Assembly (NCBI GenBank): GCA_037176885.1
Contig: JAWWNJ010000108.1
Location: 558,001 to 622,000 of the forward strand
Direction: 5' to 3'
Origin: Favolaschia claudopus
Taxonomy: Eukaryota > Basidiomycota > Agaricomycetes > Agaricales > Mycenaceae
Length of the DNA stretch: 64,000 nt
Made by a program: the position numbers and the translations under genes. Within the stretch, counting starts at the first letter, position 1, and each line of letters opens with the position of its first letter. This document shows, piece by piece, positions 1 through 10,385 of this stretch. Below the pieces are notes generated by a model. It saw only the letters and a list, made by a program, of their open reading frames with translations. It searched no databases and was not told where the DNA came from.

Positions 1-60
1 CGCGTCCTGAGTATTTCCCAATTAGTAAAAGCAAAGTGGGCGGTTGGCGTCTCCAAAATG

Positions 61-67
61 TATATAA
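61..67 (+). promoter_or_regulatory. TATA box of the first gene
   Basis: TATATAA lies about 63 bases before the ATG at 130. An earlier in-frame ATG at 58 overlaps this box, so it would sit upstream of transcription. That is why I start the gene at 130. Confidence 0.5.
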
Positions 68-129
68 AGAGCTTGGCCTTCCACTACCACCTATACCTGA
101 CCTCCCAACACGCTATTCCACACTTAACA

Positions 130-1370
130 ATGCCCGCTGCCGTTTCCGCTAAGCCCAACCGCCACTCGAAAAAACCCTATGCCAACGAGGCGGACGCTCG
201 GCTGTCCAGTCCGCCTCCCCGAGCGTCTTCGCCTTTTATGCCAGCATCCATCTTTCTTCCTGCCGTCACGCCGGAAGACCTTGCGATGCAGAAGGCCCGA
301 CGCCAAGAAGAGGAACCTCGTCGAAAAGTTATGTACGATGCCGTGGTGCAGGCTCAAGAAGAAGCAGGTACGAATACTTACATGCATTACTCCGTTCTTA
401 TTTCCACATCTCTGACTCGTTTTGTAGCAGTGTCGCTCAACAACCCCCTAAAGCGAACGCGCTATCATGACCTGCGTATGTCTTTAAAATTATCTTTGCC
501 ACTTACATATTTGCTCACTTACTTTCAAGTTCGCGACTACTACGAGGAGTTCGGTCTGTGGATCCCACAGGCCATGATGGCAGAGTTTTTACGTAGGAAG
601 AAAGAGCTTGACGAGTTGCAGGCGGCAGCGGGTGAGTTCCTTTAATTCATGTTGCCCTTTGCCACCGCTTCATTCGTACTAATCAGCCTCTCCTTCAGTC
701 GCCGCTAGCAACGGGTTCCGCACATACGCCCCATTCAAAGCCTTCAAGACTGCCCTCGAGGCTTTCGAGATCGACTTCCTCCAGTACAATCCAGATGGAT
801 CCCAGGCTTACGGCCCTATCCATACCGGGCTTGCATACGAACTCAAGATGCTCGATGCGTTCCATAGCGCGGTCGCGGGAGCCCGAACCCGGCAACAAAT
901 TGACAGGCTTGCTACGCAAGAGTTCCACCCTCTCGAGTTTCAGAACCCATACGACATTTCCGACCCTCGCTACGACGCTCTGGAGATGAAAGGTGAGTTG
1001 ATGTTGATCATCTTCCTTATCATATGGACAGATTGACTTATCATTTTCAAGTGCGCAATCGCATCAAGTCTCTCTCTGGGATGTCCATCCGCAGGGCAGA
1101 GCCCGTTCTATATAGAGGGTTTTTGCATTGGGAGCTGCGCAACCCCGCTTTTGGACAGCCTATCGACTACACAGCGCGCCGTCGCTATGCTCACTGTGAG
1201 TAACTTCTTGATATCGTTGCTATCTCCTTCAAAGTGCTGATGATGTTTGTGAAGATCTTCTCATTGCCGAGGAACTCGCAATGATGGAGAAGGCTGCAGC
1301 TAACGATGCGGCGAAGCACAAGTATGCGCCTTCGCCCATCAAGGCCAACAAATTCTTCAATAAATATTAG
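130..1370 (+). CDS. Unknown 313-aa protein, six exons
   Basis: Exons 130-367, 428-475, 530-631, 699-992, 1052-1195 and 1255-1370 join in frame to 314 codons. Every intron is 54-67 bases with GT-AG ends, so this is a real spliced gene. The product starts with a Ser/Pro-rich stretch (RLSSPPPRASSPF). A charged helical part (RRQEEEPRRK, RRKKELDELQAAAG) and then Tyr/Phe-rich segments such as DYYEEFGLWIPQ and RTYAPFKAFKTALEAF follow. I see no signal peptide, membrane segment or known catalytic motif. I do not recognise the family; it may be lineage-specific. Certain about splicing and strand, ignorant about function. Confidence 0.8.
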
Positions 1371-1904
1371 TTTGAGATAGAATAGACTTGTATTCGTGTA
1401 GGTAAATGTATTTCAAGCAATGTAAAAAGCTTATATACTATTCAACTGGGTGTAACTTCGACTATATTCTGTAATTGAGGTAAGGATACGCGAGAAAACG
1501 CGAGATGCATGTGAGCACGTGACCGCGTTTGCCAAGCGCCAACTTACAGAATACAACACAACGTTCAGGTCGTTAGATGGTCGATAGTACGAGGAATAGT
1601 AGTCTAGAAACATCCAGTGAGTTAAGGAATAGACAAGTAAAAAAGGTTTGAAGCAGAGCAATGAACCACCGTTGCGCCTTGTCTAGGTCGATTTGATTTT
1701 TTATGGAAGTCAATTTCATAGCGACTTAGAACGTACACTAGTACATACTGCACACAGCCTTGTGATCCTAGAAAGACTCAATAATAATACCCAGAGCACA
1801 ACAACTTGTCTTTTGCGAGGATGTGAAGGGGCGCGAGGCGTCGGCGATATCGGATAGGTACATGTCACGTGACCGTGTTCGGGACTTGGGAAAAACTTAC
1901 AAGT
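1371..1904. other. Intergenic, no gene seen
   Basis: AT-rich spacer downstream of the first gene. Only short chance ORFs; no supported coding or RNA feature. Confidence 0.6.
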
Positions 1905-1926
1905 CTTAAGCGCCCGGGCGCTTAAG
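1905..1926. repeat. Perfect 22-bp palindrome
   Basis: CTTAAG arms flank a CGCCCGGGCG centre; the 22 bases read the same on both strands. It lies about 30 bases from a tRNA-like sequence. It could be a cruciform-prone or protein-binding site; no function can be read from sequence alone. Confidence 0.8.
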
Positions 1927-1956
1927 TCAGGAAAAAGTGACCGATACGTGGGATAT

Positions 1957-2038
1957 GGCTTGTGCAGGAATCGAACCCGCAGGCGTCAGCCTGATGGCAC
2001 GCAAAGTGACAAAGCCGTTACCTCTTGACCAAGCAGCC
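1957..2038 (-). tRNA. tRNA-like sequence (pseudo-tRNA or SINE head)
   Basis: Read on the minus strand, TGGTCAAGAGG fits the pol III A box and GGTTCGATTCC fits the B box exactly. A T-arm GCGGG/CCTGC folds around TTCGATT, and a T5 terminator lies about 20 bases downstream (top-strand AAAAA near 1932). The acceptor stem (GGCTGCT against ACAAGCC) has two mismatches and the anticodon arm only closes around an oversized loop. It is therefore an intron-containing tRNA I cannot fold by eye, a tRNA pseudogene, or a tRNA-derived SINE head. No isotype is assigned. Confidence 0.4.
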
Positions 2039-2080
2039 TTTATGAAGGAATAAAATAGTGTACCTATGTCCACCGCTATA

Positions 2081-2416
2081 TGGGACTTCCCATAATATTA
2101 AAATAAGTCAACTGGGAACTCCCATACAATGTGTGGGAATTCCCACTTGGTGAAGGTGGGACATCCCAGAGATTGACCTCTGGAGTGGGACGTCCCATAC
2201 AATATAAGGGATGTCCCACATAAATGAGGTGGGACCTCCCGTTGCAATGGGATGTCCCGTAGCTTTAGAAGGGATGTCCCACATTAGCACAGTGGGATTT
2301 CCCGTTGCAATGGGATGTCCCATACTGTTATATGGGATGTCCCTTGCAATGGAATGGGACTCCCAGTCGCGTGGGATGTCCCAACGGAACATCTCATATA
2401 TGATGGGAGTTCCCAA
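2081..2416. repeat. Array of about 15 GGGA-NN-TCCC palindromes
   Basis: About 15 short inverted repeats with the form TGGGA-NN-TCCCA occur every 18-30 bases. Examples are TGGGACTTCCCA at 2081, a fully palindromic GTGGGAATTCCCAC near 2132, and GGGATGTCCC many times. The two centre bases vary (CT, AC, AT, CA, CG, TG, CC, TT, GT) while the arms are kept. Some spacers recur (GTTGCAATGGGA). Apparent ORFs through the array on both strands just translate the repeat. Confidence 0.85.
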
Positions 2417-2949
2417 AGTGAATGTGATGAGCAAGGATTTCTCTCATTATCGGTTATGCAGACTATTTACGTAGTACAATGATTTCCTGTGAGGTGTGCT
2501 TTAGATAAAAATATGGGTTGCATACTACAGTTACAATGTCCCTAAGGTGACAGATTGCATAGAAAAGAACAATATTCAGAATTCGAAATTACTTGAGGAA
2601 GTTAACCTGGCTGTGAGCGAGACAAAGGCAGCTGGCTCTAGGTGAAACCGGATGAGAAGATGAAATGAATCTTTCACTCATTTTGTATCAAAGATAGTTA
2701 TGTCAATTCGACATACAATATTTGACTTTTGTTCCGTATACGTGATGTGATGATGATGTGTAGTAGAGAATAGTATTCTGCATCGTACTATTAGACTATA
2801 GATATGAAAGTATGTAAATGACCAACAGCGAGGATGATGGAGTCCATAATATCACCAAACTATACGTTGACGAGATTGAGCAAGCACAGGCAAGCGTATT
2901 CATTGAGTGGACGACCAAAAGCAACCTGTGCTAATGAGTGAATGCTGTA
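2417..2949. other. Intergenic, no gene seen
   Basis: AT-rich sequence between the palindrome array and a direct duplication. Nothing supportable found on either strand. Confidence 0.6.
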
Positions 2950-3200
2950 CATACAAAAATAGCAGAAAATTATAGGAGTAGAACACTGCAACAACCAAGC
3001 GAAACGGCCCAGAAACGGGCTCAAAAAGCGCGTTTTCGAGCTGGTCAATTGAGTGGAGGCCAAAATCAACATGGAGCAATGTGTCTATATTGTGCATGCA
3101 AAAATAACAGAAAATCATAGAAGTAGAACACTGCAACAATCAAGCGAAACGGCCCAGAAACAGGCTCGAAAAACCCGTTTTCGAGCTGGTCAAGTGTCAG
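2950..3200. repeat. Direct duplication, 2 x ~105 bp, 145 bp apart
   Basis: The segments at about 2950-3055 and 3095-3200 are near-identical. Both hold GAACACTGCAACAA, then AAGCGAAACGGCCCAGAAAC, then CGTTTTCGAGCTGGTCAA, with scattered substitutions. Offset is 145 bp. Confidence 0.8.
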
Positions 3201-3217
3201 GGGTCCTGGGCACAAAA

Positions 3218-3362
3218 CGCCCATGTGGGACCTCCCAACCCAATTTTTCGGGCCCGCCTTCGGCGGGCGGTACTTCCCATATATACGGCCTCTGGGACGT
3301 CCCAAGCATAAAAAAACGAAAGGACATGGGACGTCCCATCGTATGGGAATACCTATCAGGAA
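3218..3362. repeat. Second small cluster of GGGA-NN-TCCC palindromes
   Basis: Units TGGGACCTCCCA, TGGGACGTCCCA and TGGGACGTCCCA (near 3228, 3292, 3327), plus decayed versions, repeat the motif of the array at 2081-2416 about 900 bp away. The family is therefore dispersed, not one tandem block. Confidence 0.7.
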
Positions 3363-3507
3363 ACACCCTCTTAGGCCAGTTAAGTCCATAAAAAGTCAGG
3401 CCTAAGAGGGGGGTCTAGGGGGGTGCCCGAAGTGGCAGGGATCCAGACTCTTGCGATTCGGTTAGTTCAACCTGCAGTATCGTTGTCTAGCCTAACATTG
3501 CACAGTC

Positions 3508-4867
3508 ATGACCGACGAAGAAGATATACCTTGGACTCGACAACTGCTGTTGCTGCAGTCGAACGCCAGCTCGAAGAGAAAGAAGGTCGCTCTGTGTTCC
3601 ATGAGCGCGCAGAGACTCTGCTTTACAGCTCTGGTGTCTCGCCAGCATTTTCGCGAAGTCAGCGAATTCCTGGACGCGAAGGAGAAACACCGCGCAGGTG
3701 CGGCAGAGGAAGAGGACTCGGACAGCTCTGTTAGCGAGTCCTCTGGCTCCGAAGTAAATTCTAGGGCCGAGGCGTTAGTCTCCATTCTGCTCGAAGCCAG
3801 TGAGTTTTCTTCGTATAGCGCGTGGCAGTCGCTCACTGGTCTTGTAAGAAGATGATTCCCTGCGTGTCCTTTCGTATGCAGGAGACACCGACGACGACCT
3901 TCCTGAAGGTCCGGGTCTTCTAGCGCGTATCCGTGTTCGCCGAGCCGTGTCGCCGGACTACCGCAATCGGGACACGCATGTCGATCCGGAAGTGTTAGAG
4001 AGGTCCGCTACGAGGCTGCTTGCAAGGTTCAAGCTGAGGTTCAGGGACGTCCGTCTCCTTCTCACTGCTGCGCGGTGCGCTATCGTCGGGCCGTCGATTA
4101 TCTCTCTCGCGCGACCTGACCTTGCAATGTCCCCTTCCGAACTGGACATAGTGACCGGCAGAGGGAAAGCTCCAGCCGTCGCCGATTTCTTCATTCTAGC
4201 CGCGTGCTACAGAGTAGTGAAGGTCCCCGACGATTCGGACTACGACGAAGTCGAAGGCATTGGATTTGGTCCTGTGTGGAGTCTTGCGCTGGGCGATAAT
4301 CTCAAGATCAACATAATAGAGTCGATCACGGACGAACCTCTCGACGCTGTCGTGCGATTCCACTTCACCTGTGTTGTTGCTGCTTGGCACGCAGACGGGA
4401 TATGGCTTGCTTATCCGGAACTCCTCAAGGAGGCGTTAGTCATCACGACGCCTGCAGCGTATCCCATCGAGAGCGGATTCGCGCGTCGGTTCTCTGTGTG
4501 GTCTGCATTTCGGAAGTACGTGGAAGCCGGATTCCGCGTTCACCTCAATGAGTATCCTCGCCCTCACATTTGCGGTGAAGACGTGAATTGTCCTGCAACG
4601 CTGCGGTCCTCCGACGATGCAGGCTGCCGGTTCTTTGCTTTCCTGGAATGGCGATACACCGGTGAATCAGGCCTACCAGACCCGACGTGCTGGACAATGG
4701 GCGGTTCTGGGTGTAGCAAAGGCATTTTGAGGAGGGACGGTGCCCCTGTGAATCTCGTCATGTGTGCAGACCGTGAGTACCCGAACGGTCAGAGGACAAG
4801 AACTGAACGACTGTTTCAGGAACTGCGTGGTTGGAGGCAGCTGAGGCGTACCTTTCGTCAGACGTAG
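3508..4867 (+). CDS. F-box-family-like protein with CG-x-D-x-x-CP cysteine tail (paralogue A)
   Basis: Exons 3508-3799 and 3882-4867 join to 425 aa. The N-terminus (SMSAQRLCFT...FREVSEFL) and the body align by eye with the minus-strand gene at 5929-7397, so the two are paralogues. An acidic Ser-rich linker (EEEDSDSSVSESSGSE) precedes the intron. The C-terminal block has the spacing HICGEDVNCPATLR...DAGC...WRYTGES...CW-MGG-GC, shared almost residue by residue with the paralogue. The partner's F-box (DLPPEL) is eroded here to DLPEGPGLL. By analogy it may be a ubiquitin-ligase adaptor; that is inference. The Cys/His block may bind metal. Confidence 0.75.
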
Positions 4868-4929
4868 GGCCTATGCCCTTCGGTGGCGCTCCAGATTACA
4901 TGTAACGAGTTCTGATAGTGAAATACAAC

Positions 4930-5383
4930 ATGACGCGCTCATCTTGTTGCAGCGTAAAGCGTTTGACTTCGGATTGCTTTGCATCGCACAGGGACGCCCA
5001 CAAGCCAGTTGAGGATCCTCAGGACGCAGACACTGACTTCCACGGGAAGCCTGACTGCTTCAATGAGCTGCCCGGCGAGACAGTCACCGAAATACTGCTG
5101 CACTTGTTTGCATGCTTTCACATCAAGACTGTGCTCTTCAAAGCAGACAGATCCAAGCACTGCGAAATATGTGTCCGTGGGAGGCGATCTATACATGCAG
5201 ATACCGGTTCTAGAACAACGCCCATGTGTGTTTCGACCCGTGTGTCATAGAAAACGAGTTTTGGTTGGAAACGAGTCGCCGGTCGATGCCTGCTTGTTTG
5301 TGGACCGGTTGAACCGCGCGACCTGTGTGATGCGTTTCTGGGCGTATATCAACGAAGCTGGGCGTACGACCTCACCTCCATAG
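4930..5383 (+). pseudogene. Small F-box-like fragment
   Basis: An ORF from ATG 4930 contains an F-box-like run (FNELPGETVTEILLHLFACF) and then ends at 5250. A second plausible coding stretch in another frame (QIPVLEQRPCVFRPVC to the stop at 5383) overlaps it. No intron of normal length reconciles the two, so I read this as a broken or very short member of the local F-box family. Low confidence. Confidence 0.35.
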
Positions 5384-5524
5384 ATTTCAGCGCATCTCAG
5401 TGTTGGGAAACAAGGAGAAAGTGCGTGAACTCCTACTAAAACGCACTGCAACTCTCTGACTTAAAGACCCTCCCGATATAAATAGGCCTTCAAAGCAGCA
5501 AACGGTTTGCGCAATTACCATTGG

Positions 5525-5746
5525 TTAACTAGCTAGTTTGTATGTATCGCCCATCAACTTACAGTTAATGAGATCCTCCTTCGCTAAGTTGCGGGTGCGG
5601 GCTTTGAGCGTGTCGTCGTTCTCGTCCTGGACCGTTTGACTTGGGGCTGAACTTGAAGCTGTTTCTAAAGGCCGCACTTGAAAGCTGCACGCCCTGGACT
5701 CGCTGGGCGTCGAGCTGACTGCGCGTCTTTTCCGAACACGTCGCAT
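5525..5746 (-). CDS. Short basic/Ser-rich ORF
   Basis: ATG at 5746 on the minus strand opens MRRVRKRRAVSSTPSESR and a Ser/Asp-rich tail. The composition looks like a nuclear-protein exon, not chance sequence. It lies downstream of the F-box gene on the same strand and could be a separate small gene or a lost 3' exon. Confidence 0.3.
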   Translation of the reverse strand: MRRVRKRRAVSSTPSESRACSFQVRPLETASSSAPSQTVQDENDDTLKARTRNLAKEDLINCKLMGDTYKLAS

Positions 5747-5928
5747 ACTTGGATTTCTGGAATATGCGGAGGCGCTGAGGCTCTTCTAGCGAAGCACACC
5801 GGACAGGATTTTCGGTCACTTAGGCTCTTCTCAGACGCGGTCGAAAAACGACAAGACCAATGAAGGTGCGTGAGGACAAGCCGTAGACCTCATCAATGAA
5901 TGAGAACGGAGGTACCGTGACAAGCGTA

Positions 5929-7397
5929 TCATTCTATTCCAGGCGCAAAGGCGCGATACAGACTACGGGTATCGAGGAGAGGGTGAAACGCGTCGCCGTG
6001 TTGTCGCAGTCGTCGACGGATGTCGTCTTTATGCGCCACGCACTGAGTACTGCATGGTGTAGCCGCTACAAGGACGGCGGAGCGGTGGACTGCAAATACA
6101 ATCGAATAACTCCGCGCCAATTCTCGTCTGGAACAGAGAGATGAGTGTATAGCAAGTTCTCGTGAAGAAGCATTACCGTGAACGTCTGAACTCAAGCGGC
6201 GAGTGCGGACTCCGTTGGCTAGATGGCCTTGCGCACACCCGCCGCCTCCCATAGACCAGCATACTGGTGCCGATGCGACGGACTCAGAGGAGTATCTCCA
6301 CACTGGAAAACGGCTTATGGCACAGCCTGCGTCGCAGCTCGTGCGCAGAGTCGCAGGGCAGCTCACGTCAACACCGCAGATGTGGGGACATGTGTGCCCT
6401 CGGAGGGAAAGGACGTGCCCTGCCTGCATGCACTGGCGCATGACTCGCCACATTTTTCGATGCGCAGAGGGCGGGGAGAGGAGCGGAAAGTTGAGCGACG
6501 TAGCGTACGCGACCCCGCTAGCTGTGAGGTTCGCGTAGCCGATCCATAATTCGTTGGCAGTCCAGGCGCTGTACAGGCTTGTTATGGGAGAGCGGGCTAT
6601 CACATCGAGCGGATTCGAAGTGTCACATTCAAGCACGATTATCTTGCGCGAGACTGACGTTAGGATCCACACCGCGCAGACGTTGAGGACAGCGACGTTG
6701 TCCTCCGAGTCGTCCGACGCAATGGTATACTGAGAGGCTAAGGCCAAGAACCGCGCCACTACCGCCCCACACGCCTTCGGTACGACGAGTTCGAGACGAG
6801 TCACTTCGAGGCAGTCTTCAGTCGTTCTCAGGAGCGCGTCTACTGCCAGTCCATAAAATGCGGCGCCGGTGGCGGTCTGCATCATCTTGACGTCCTCGTA
6901 GAGGAGGGAAAAACTGGCTAGCAGTTTGGCGGCGGCAGACTGTAGAGTTTCGGCGGCGAGTGCTGCAGCGTAGTTCGAGGTTTGTGCAAAACGACAGCGG
7001 TCGGCGTAAGGGAGATGGCCAACAACACGCAGACCCAGTTCAGGGGGCAAATCGGAAAAGCCTTGAAGAACACTGTAAGAAGGCAAGATCAGAGGTGCGT
7101 GCACTCGCCTGTGGCATTGGCAATATTCGAGATCCCTTTCCAGTCGCCGCCTTTTTCTAGGCTGATTTCCTCGCCGGGCAGTCCACTCGTTGCAACTGCC
7201 ACGGAGTCGAGGTCCGTGTCTTGTCTTCCATGTCGTCGAGTAGACTGGAGAAAGGAGCTGACCACCTTGAACAGTTCAGCGGATTGGGTGGACGTGAAAA
7301 ACAATCGCTGCATTGTCATGGAGGAAAGCAAGATGCGCTTGTGATGGTCGGTCGCGTTAGACAGAAGAAATTGGCCTTGAGCCTTCAGTTGAGACAT
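5929..7397 (-). CDS. F-box protein with CG-x-D-x-x-CP cysteine tail (paralogue B)
   Basis: Exons 7397-7105 and 7072-5929 join in phase 2 to 478 aa. The intron is only 32 bases, GTGCAC donor with a CTGAT branch point, and is the weakest part of the model. After an N-terminal region (SMTMQRLFFT...LFKVVSSFL) comes an F-box: GFSDLPPELGLRVVGHL then a CRFAQTSN turn, around residues 100-140. The C-terminal block reads HICGVDVSCPATLRTSCDAGC...WRYSSES...CW-MGGGGC. F-boxes bind Skp1 in SCF ubiquitin ligases; the C-terminal domain would be the substrate side (inference). It diverges from the plus-strand paralogue 3508-4867. The downstream tail past the cysteine block is unique to this copy. Confidence 0.75.
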
Positions 7398-8076
7398 CCT
7401 GTCGCTGACTGACACTAAAAGTGAGGTGAGACGATCTGGAGGCAAAGTTTTAATAGGTTAAGGATACCACTGTCAAGCATGGCGTAGAACAAGAGACGGT
7501 AAGAAAGCGATCAGCCTGAACCGGTTGGCTTTATAAGGAGCGCGCGTTGGATATGTACGTTCGAGGTGAAGCGACATGATAGGTTGACGACAACTTCGAC
7601 GGTATGTAGAGTTTGGGAGCGGTGCGTGCCAGTGGCCGTGAGAGGTAAGTGCGTCGCAATTAGGCAAGTGCCATGTTTAGTGATTTCCATTTTGGGAGTG
7701 AAGTGTGGGACAAAAAGTTTGCAAGCACGTGCCATGTCTAGTAATTCTCCCCTTTGGTCTCTTCATTCATCTCCCTCTTTACAGGTATCTGCGAAACACG
7801 TCCTTTCCTGTGCACGCGAAGTGAGATGCTTGTTACCGGAGAAGAGCGACGCGGCGAAGGATCGGCGGGTCTCGGTGCTCTGGTCTAAAAGGGAAACCTC
7901 TCACTTAGGGATCGTAGAGGACTCAGAAGGGTTCTGCGCATGGCGAGTTCTACAACATACGCACAGGGTCCCAAGCGGACATACTTTCTTGGCAAAGCGA
8001 TGTAGGAACCAGAATAAGGCTCGACGCACAGCAGCTTCAGTTAAATAGCAGGCGTCGCGAGCTTGCCCTGCCTGCT
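7398..8076. other. Intergenic/promoter region, no firm gene
   Basis: This lies between two divergently transcribed genes. An ORF at 7566-8048 (+) has no family signature and no splice support; I leave it out. The region presumably holds the promoters of the gene at 5929-7397 (-) and the gene at 8077 (+). Confidence 0.5.
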
Positions 8077-9167
8077 ATGGAGTTTTATCTCGGACCTTGT
8101 GCTCGCGTTTCTGCGCACACCATGGAAAGAATTCTTATCAACATGGAATCCGATTTTCTGGGCCTGGCTGTCTACGAAAACGACTTCCACCCTCCGTTTG
8201 CGAATGGCAACTACTACACAAAATACGTTGGTGATCGAGTCATTACTCGAGGCCCGGAGTGTCGATATCGTCCAGTGATTTTCGGTGAAATTTCCAGTCT
8301 TCCTGTAGGTTGGTTCATTGTCGTAGACCCGAACTGAACAACTTTCAGGTTCGAGTGGGGCACCTCACCTCCGTGAGATTGCGTGTGCCTGACTGGTCGT
8401 CGCATGGATGGGACAGGGATGCGCTAGCTGCAGTGTATTTGACGCAGATCTCGACTCTTGACTGCATGTACTAAGCAGATCAGACGAGGGATCGGGAAAA
8501 GCGCGTGGTAAGTTAGTTTTCTTCACGAGACCGTAATAAGTATATGCTAAAGGTGCGAACGTAGTCCCCAGAAATCCGGCCCTGTTCCACCGGAGACGAA
8601 ATCACTGTAGACGTGTGGACGTGGTCTCAATTCACACAGTGCTACGTGCCGGACGTGAACGGGAAGTATAGCCAGCTCAAAGTTACTGGCGACGGCAGTA
8701 ACTTTCCTTTCGCATTGGGCGACACTGTCATAGTGGGAACCAGTATTCACAGGTATACAGACGACTTCAACACTGGCAGGCTGCACAGGGTGAGTCAGTT
8801 TTGCCGTCGGAAGACCTATCTTACGCGGATACAGGAGTACAGTATCTTTGCGCGGGAAATGAAGAAGATGCGTGTAAAGGAAGCGGGCGACTGTCCTGAA
8901 GCGCTTTCGGCGTGGGGTTCCGCTTCCCGTCGACGTCAGCTGGAGGCGTCGTTGCAGGTGGAAAAAGCGCGTGTCGAGGCACAACCGTCTAAGCAAGAAG
9001 ACGACTTCGTCATGCTGTCGACATCCCTGTCTGACGACGTTCCGTCTGATCGATCTTCAGCAGCGCAATCATCGCAGGATGAAGACGAGTACTTCGACGT
9101 AGACTCGTTCAAGGACGAAGTCGACTTTGACATGCTATCGACCGCAAGCTCGGATACTTTGGAGTGA
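8077..9167 (+). CDS. Unknown 297-aa protein, five exons
   Basis: Exons 8077-8304, 8349-8432, 8484-8507, 8565-8789 and 8835-9167 are all in phase 0 and encode 76+28+8+75+110 residues. The 24-base microexon is forced by frame on both sides. The N-terminal half is beta-rich (GLAVYENDF, RPVIFGEISSL, VRVGHLTSVRLRVPDW). A motif near residue 160 reads FPFALGDTVIVGTSIHRY. The C-terminus is an acidic Ser/Asp tail (DEDEYFDVDSFKDEVDF). No membrane segment. I do not know the family. The F-x-x-GD motif recurs weakly in the fragment at 9575 (KFGIGDEFVF), so neighbours may be related. Confidence 0.65.
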
Positions 9168-9574
9168 AGGAGTCTAGGACTTTGCGAGTTCGGCGTTAGA
9201 TGTCGAAGAAAATCAGCTGCTGTGCACGACGTAGAGTACTAGTTTGGCCTGTAGCGCAGACGTGTATTTCGCAGAAATGACTTTCGGTTTTGTCCCGCCA
9301 GGCTCGTTGGTGTGATTATCAGGACAGAAGCGAATCGACTGGAAGAAGGATTGAGCGCACCCGAGAATTTTAAGTAGTTATAGGTGGACGCTTAGAAGAG
9401 GTGAACGTAAAAACAATTCTGATCAAAAATGCACAACGAAGGCTACTTGCGGAATCGAGCCTGCGAGCTCAGGCAACCGATGAACACGACATAGCTGTTA
9501 CTTCTCTACGAAAGAGCCGTGCTCGAGGGCACTTTGTGTCCGTCCATTCCCCTCACAATGTTATCAAAGACAAC
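9168..9574. other. Intergenic, nothing firm
   Basis: Spacer between the five-exon gene and the weak coding region that follows. No ORF with intron support. Confidence 0.5.
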
Positions 9575-10385
9575 ATGGCGTTTCACACTGCATTGTCGGA
9601 GGCGAAAGTCGAGGCCGTCCCGCAAAAGTTCGGAATTGGAGATGAATTTGTCTTCGACTTGCGGAAAGCGTGTGCGTCGTGCAAGTAATCTTGGACAACT
9701 TGAACAGTGGAGAAGAACATTATCCTAAACTTGAAAACAGCACCGGGCCATCAGAATTGATGGATCACATGCTTTTTCATGTGACTTTGACACCAAACCA
9801 CGGGACCACACGAGACGTCGCGAGCGGAGCGAGCGTAGCGGGGTTTGGGGCGGCCAGCCCCAACAAGCTGTGTGACCGAACGGAGGGAGGTCGGCGAGCG
9901 CAGCGAGTCGGCCGTGCCGGAGGCAGGGAGCTAAAGCTTGTTATTATTATTATCGTTTCGACACGTGCCCTCCCGCGGCCGGCAAACACTCAGCCAGATG
10001 CATCTACGTCAAATCTACGTTCCTCCGCAAAATCGACCGCTGGTCGACGCCGACCTGGACTCTGGGCCGGAGTACATCGAGTACCTGCTTAAACTTGATC
10101 GCCAACGACTTTCAGTCCAGCTCAATGCGGTGGCCCGGCGAGTCGGTGCTGTTGGCGGAGGCTGTCATCAACTCTGGTCGACTTTGTAATGAACCACCTA
10201 AGGTGTTGAAGTCTTTCTGGAGCGTCGAACACGACTGTCGGCAAATCATCTCAGAGCTCGCCACTTCCTTCAAAGTGGAAGAAAAGGCTTTGGGCCTTGT
10301 ATTGGTTGAACAATTCGGTAAACTACGGTGCGAAACCATTCAAGTACTTATTAGACCTCAAACTGACCCTTTGCCTTTTTGCTAG
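9575..10385 (+). pseudogene. Weak coding region interrupted by a GC-rich block
   Basis: From ATG 9575 a coding-like stretch (KVEAVPQKFGIGDEFVFDLRK) can splice at a GTGTGC donor to GEEHYPKLENSTGPSELMDH. It then runs into the GC-rich block at 9811-9955. Beyond it, 10095-10316 again looks coding (WPGESVLLAEAVINSG, PPKVLKSFWSVEHDCRQIIS) and is followed by a well-formed intron (GTAAAC...CTGACC...TTTGCTAG). I cannot build one continuous frame, so the gene may be broken by the block. Its 3' end overlaps the end of the convergent gene at 10351. Confidence 0.3.
9811..9955. repeat. GC-rich block with nested hairpins
   Basis: Near-repeats of GCGAGCGGAGCGAGCGTAGC and GGCGAGCGCAGCGAGTCGGC lie beside a perfect 7-bp stem, TTGGGGC/GCCCCAA (9845-9863, 5-base loop). 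AACAAGCT (9862) and AGCTTGTT (9935) form a wider inverted repeat. A short TTA microsatellite ends the block. Composition is unlike its surroundings; it looks like an insertion. Confidence 0.55.

Noticed and set aside
2108..2474. Repetitive ORFs on both strands with MWDIP/GHPIATG-like repeats
   Set aside because: They are translations of the GGGA-NN-TCCC palindrome array; both strands are open for the same reason.
7566..8048. 160-codon plus-strand ORF
   Set aside because: No domain, biased composition, no splice or promoter signal; it lies in a divergent promoter region.
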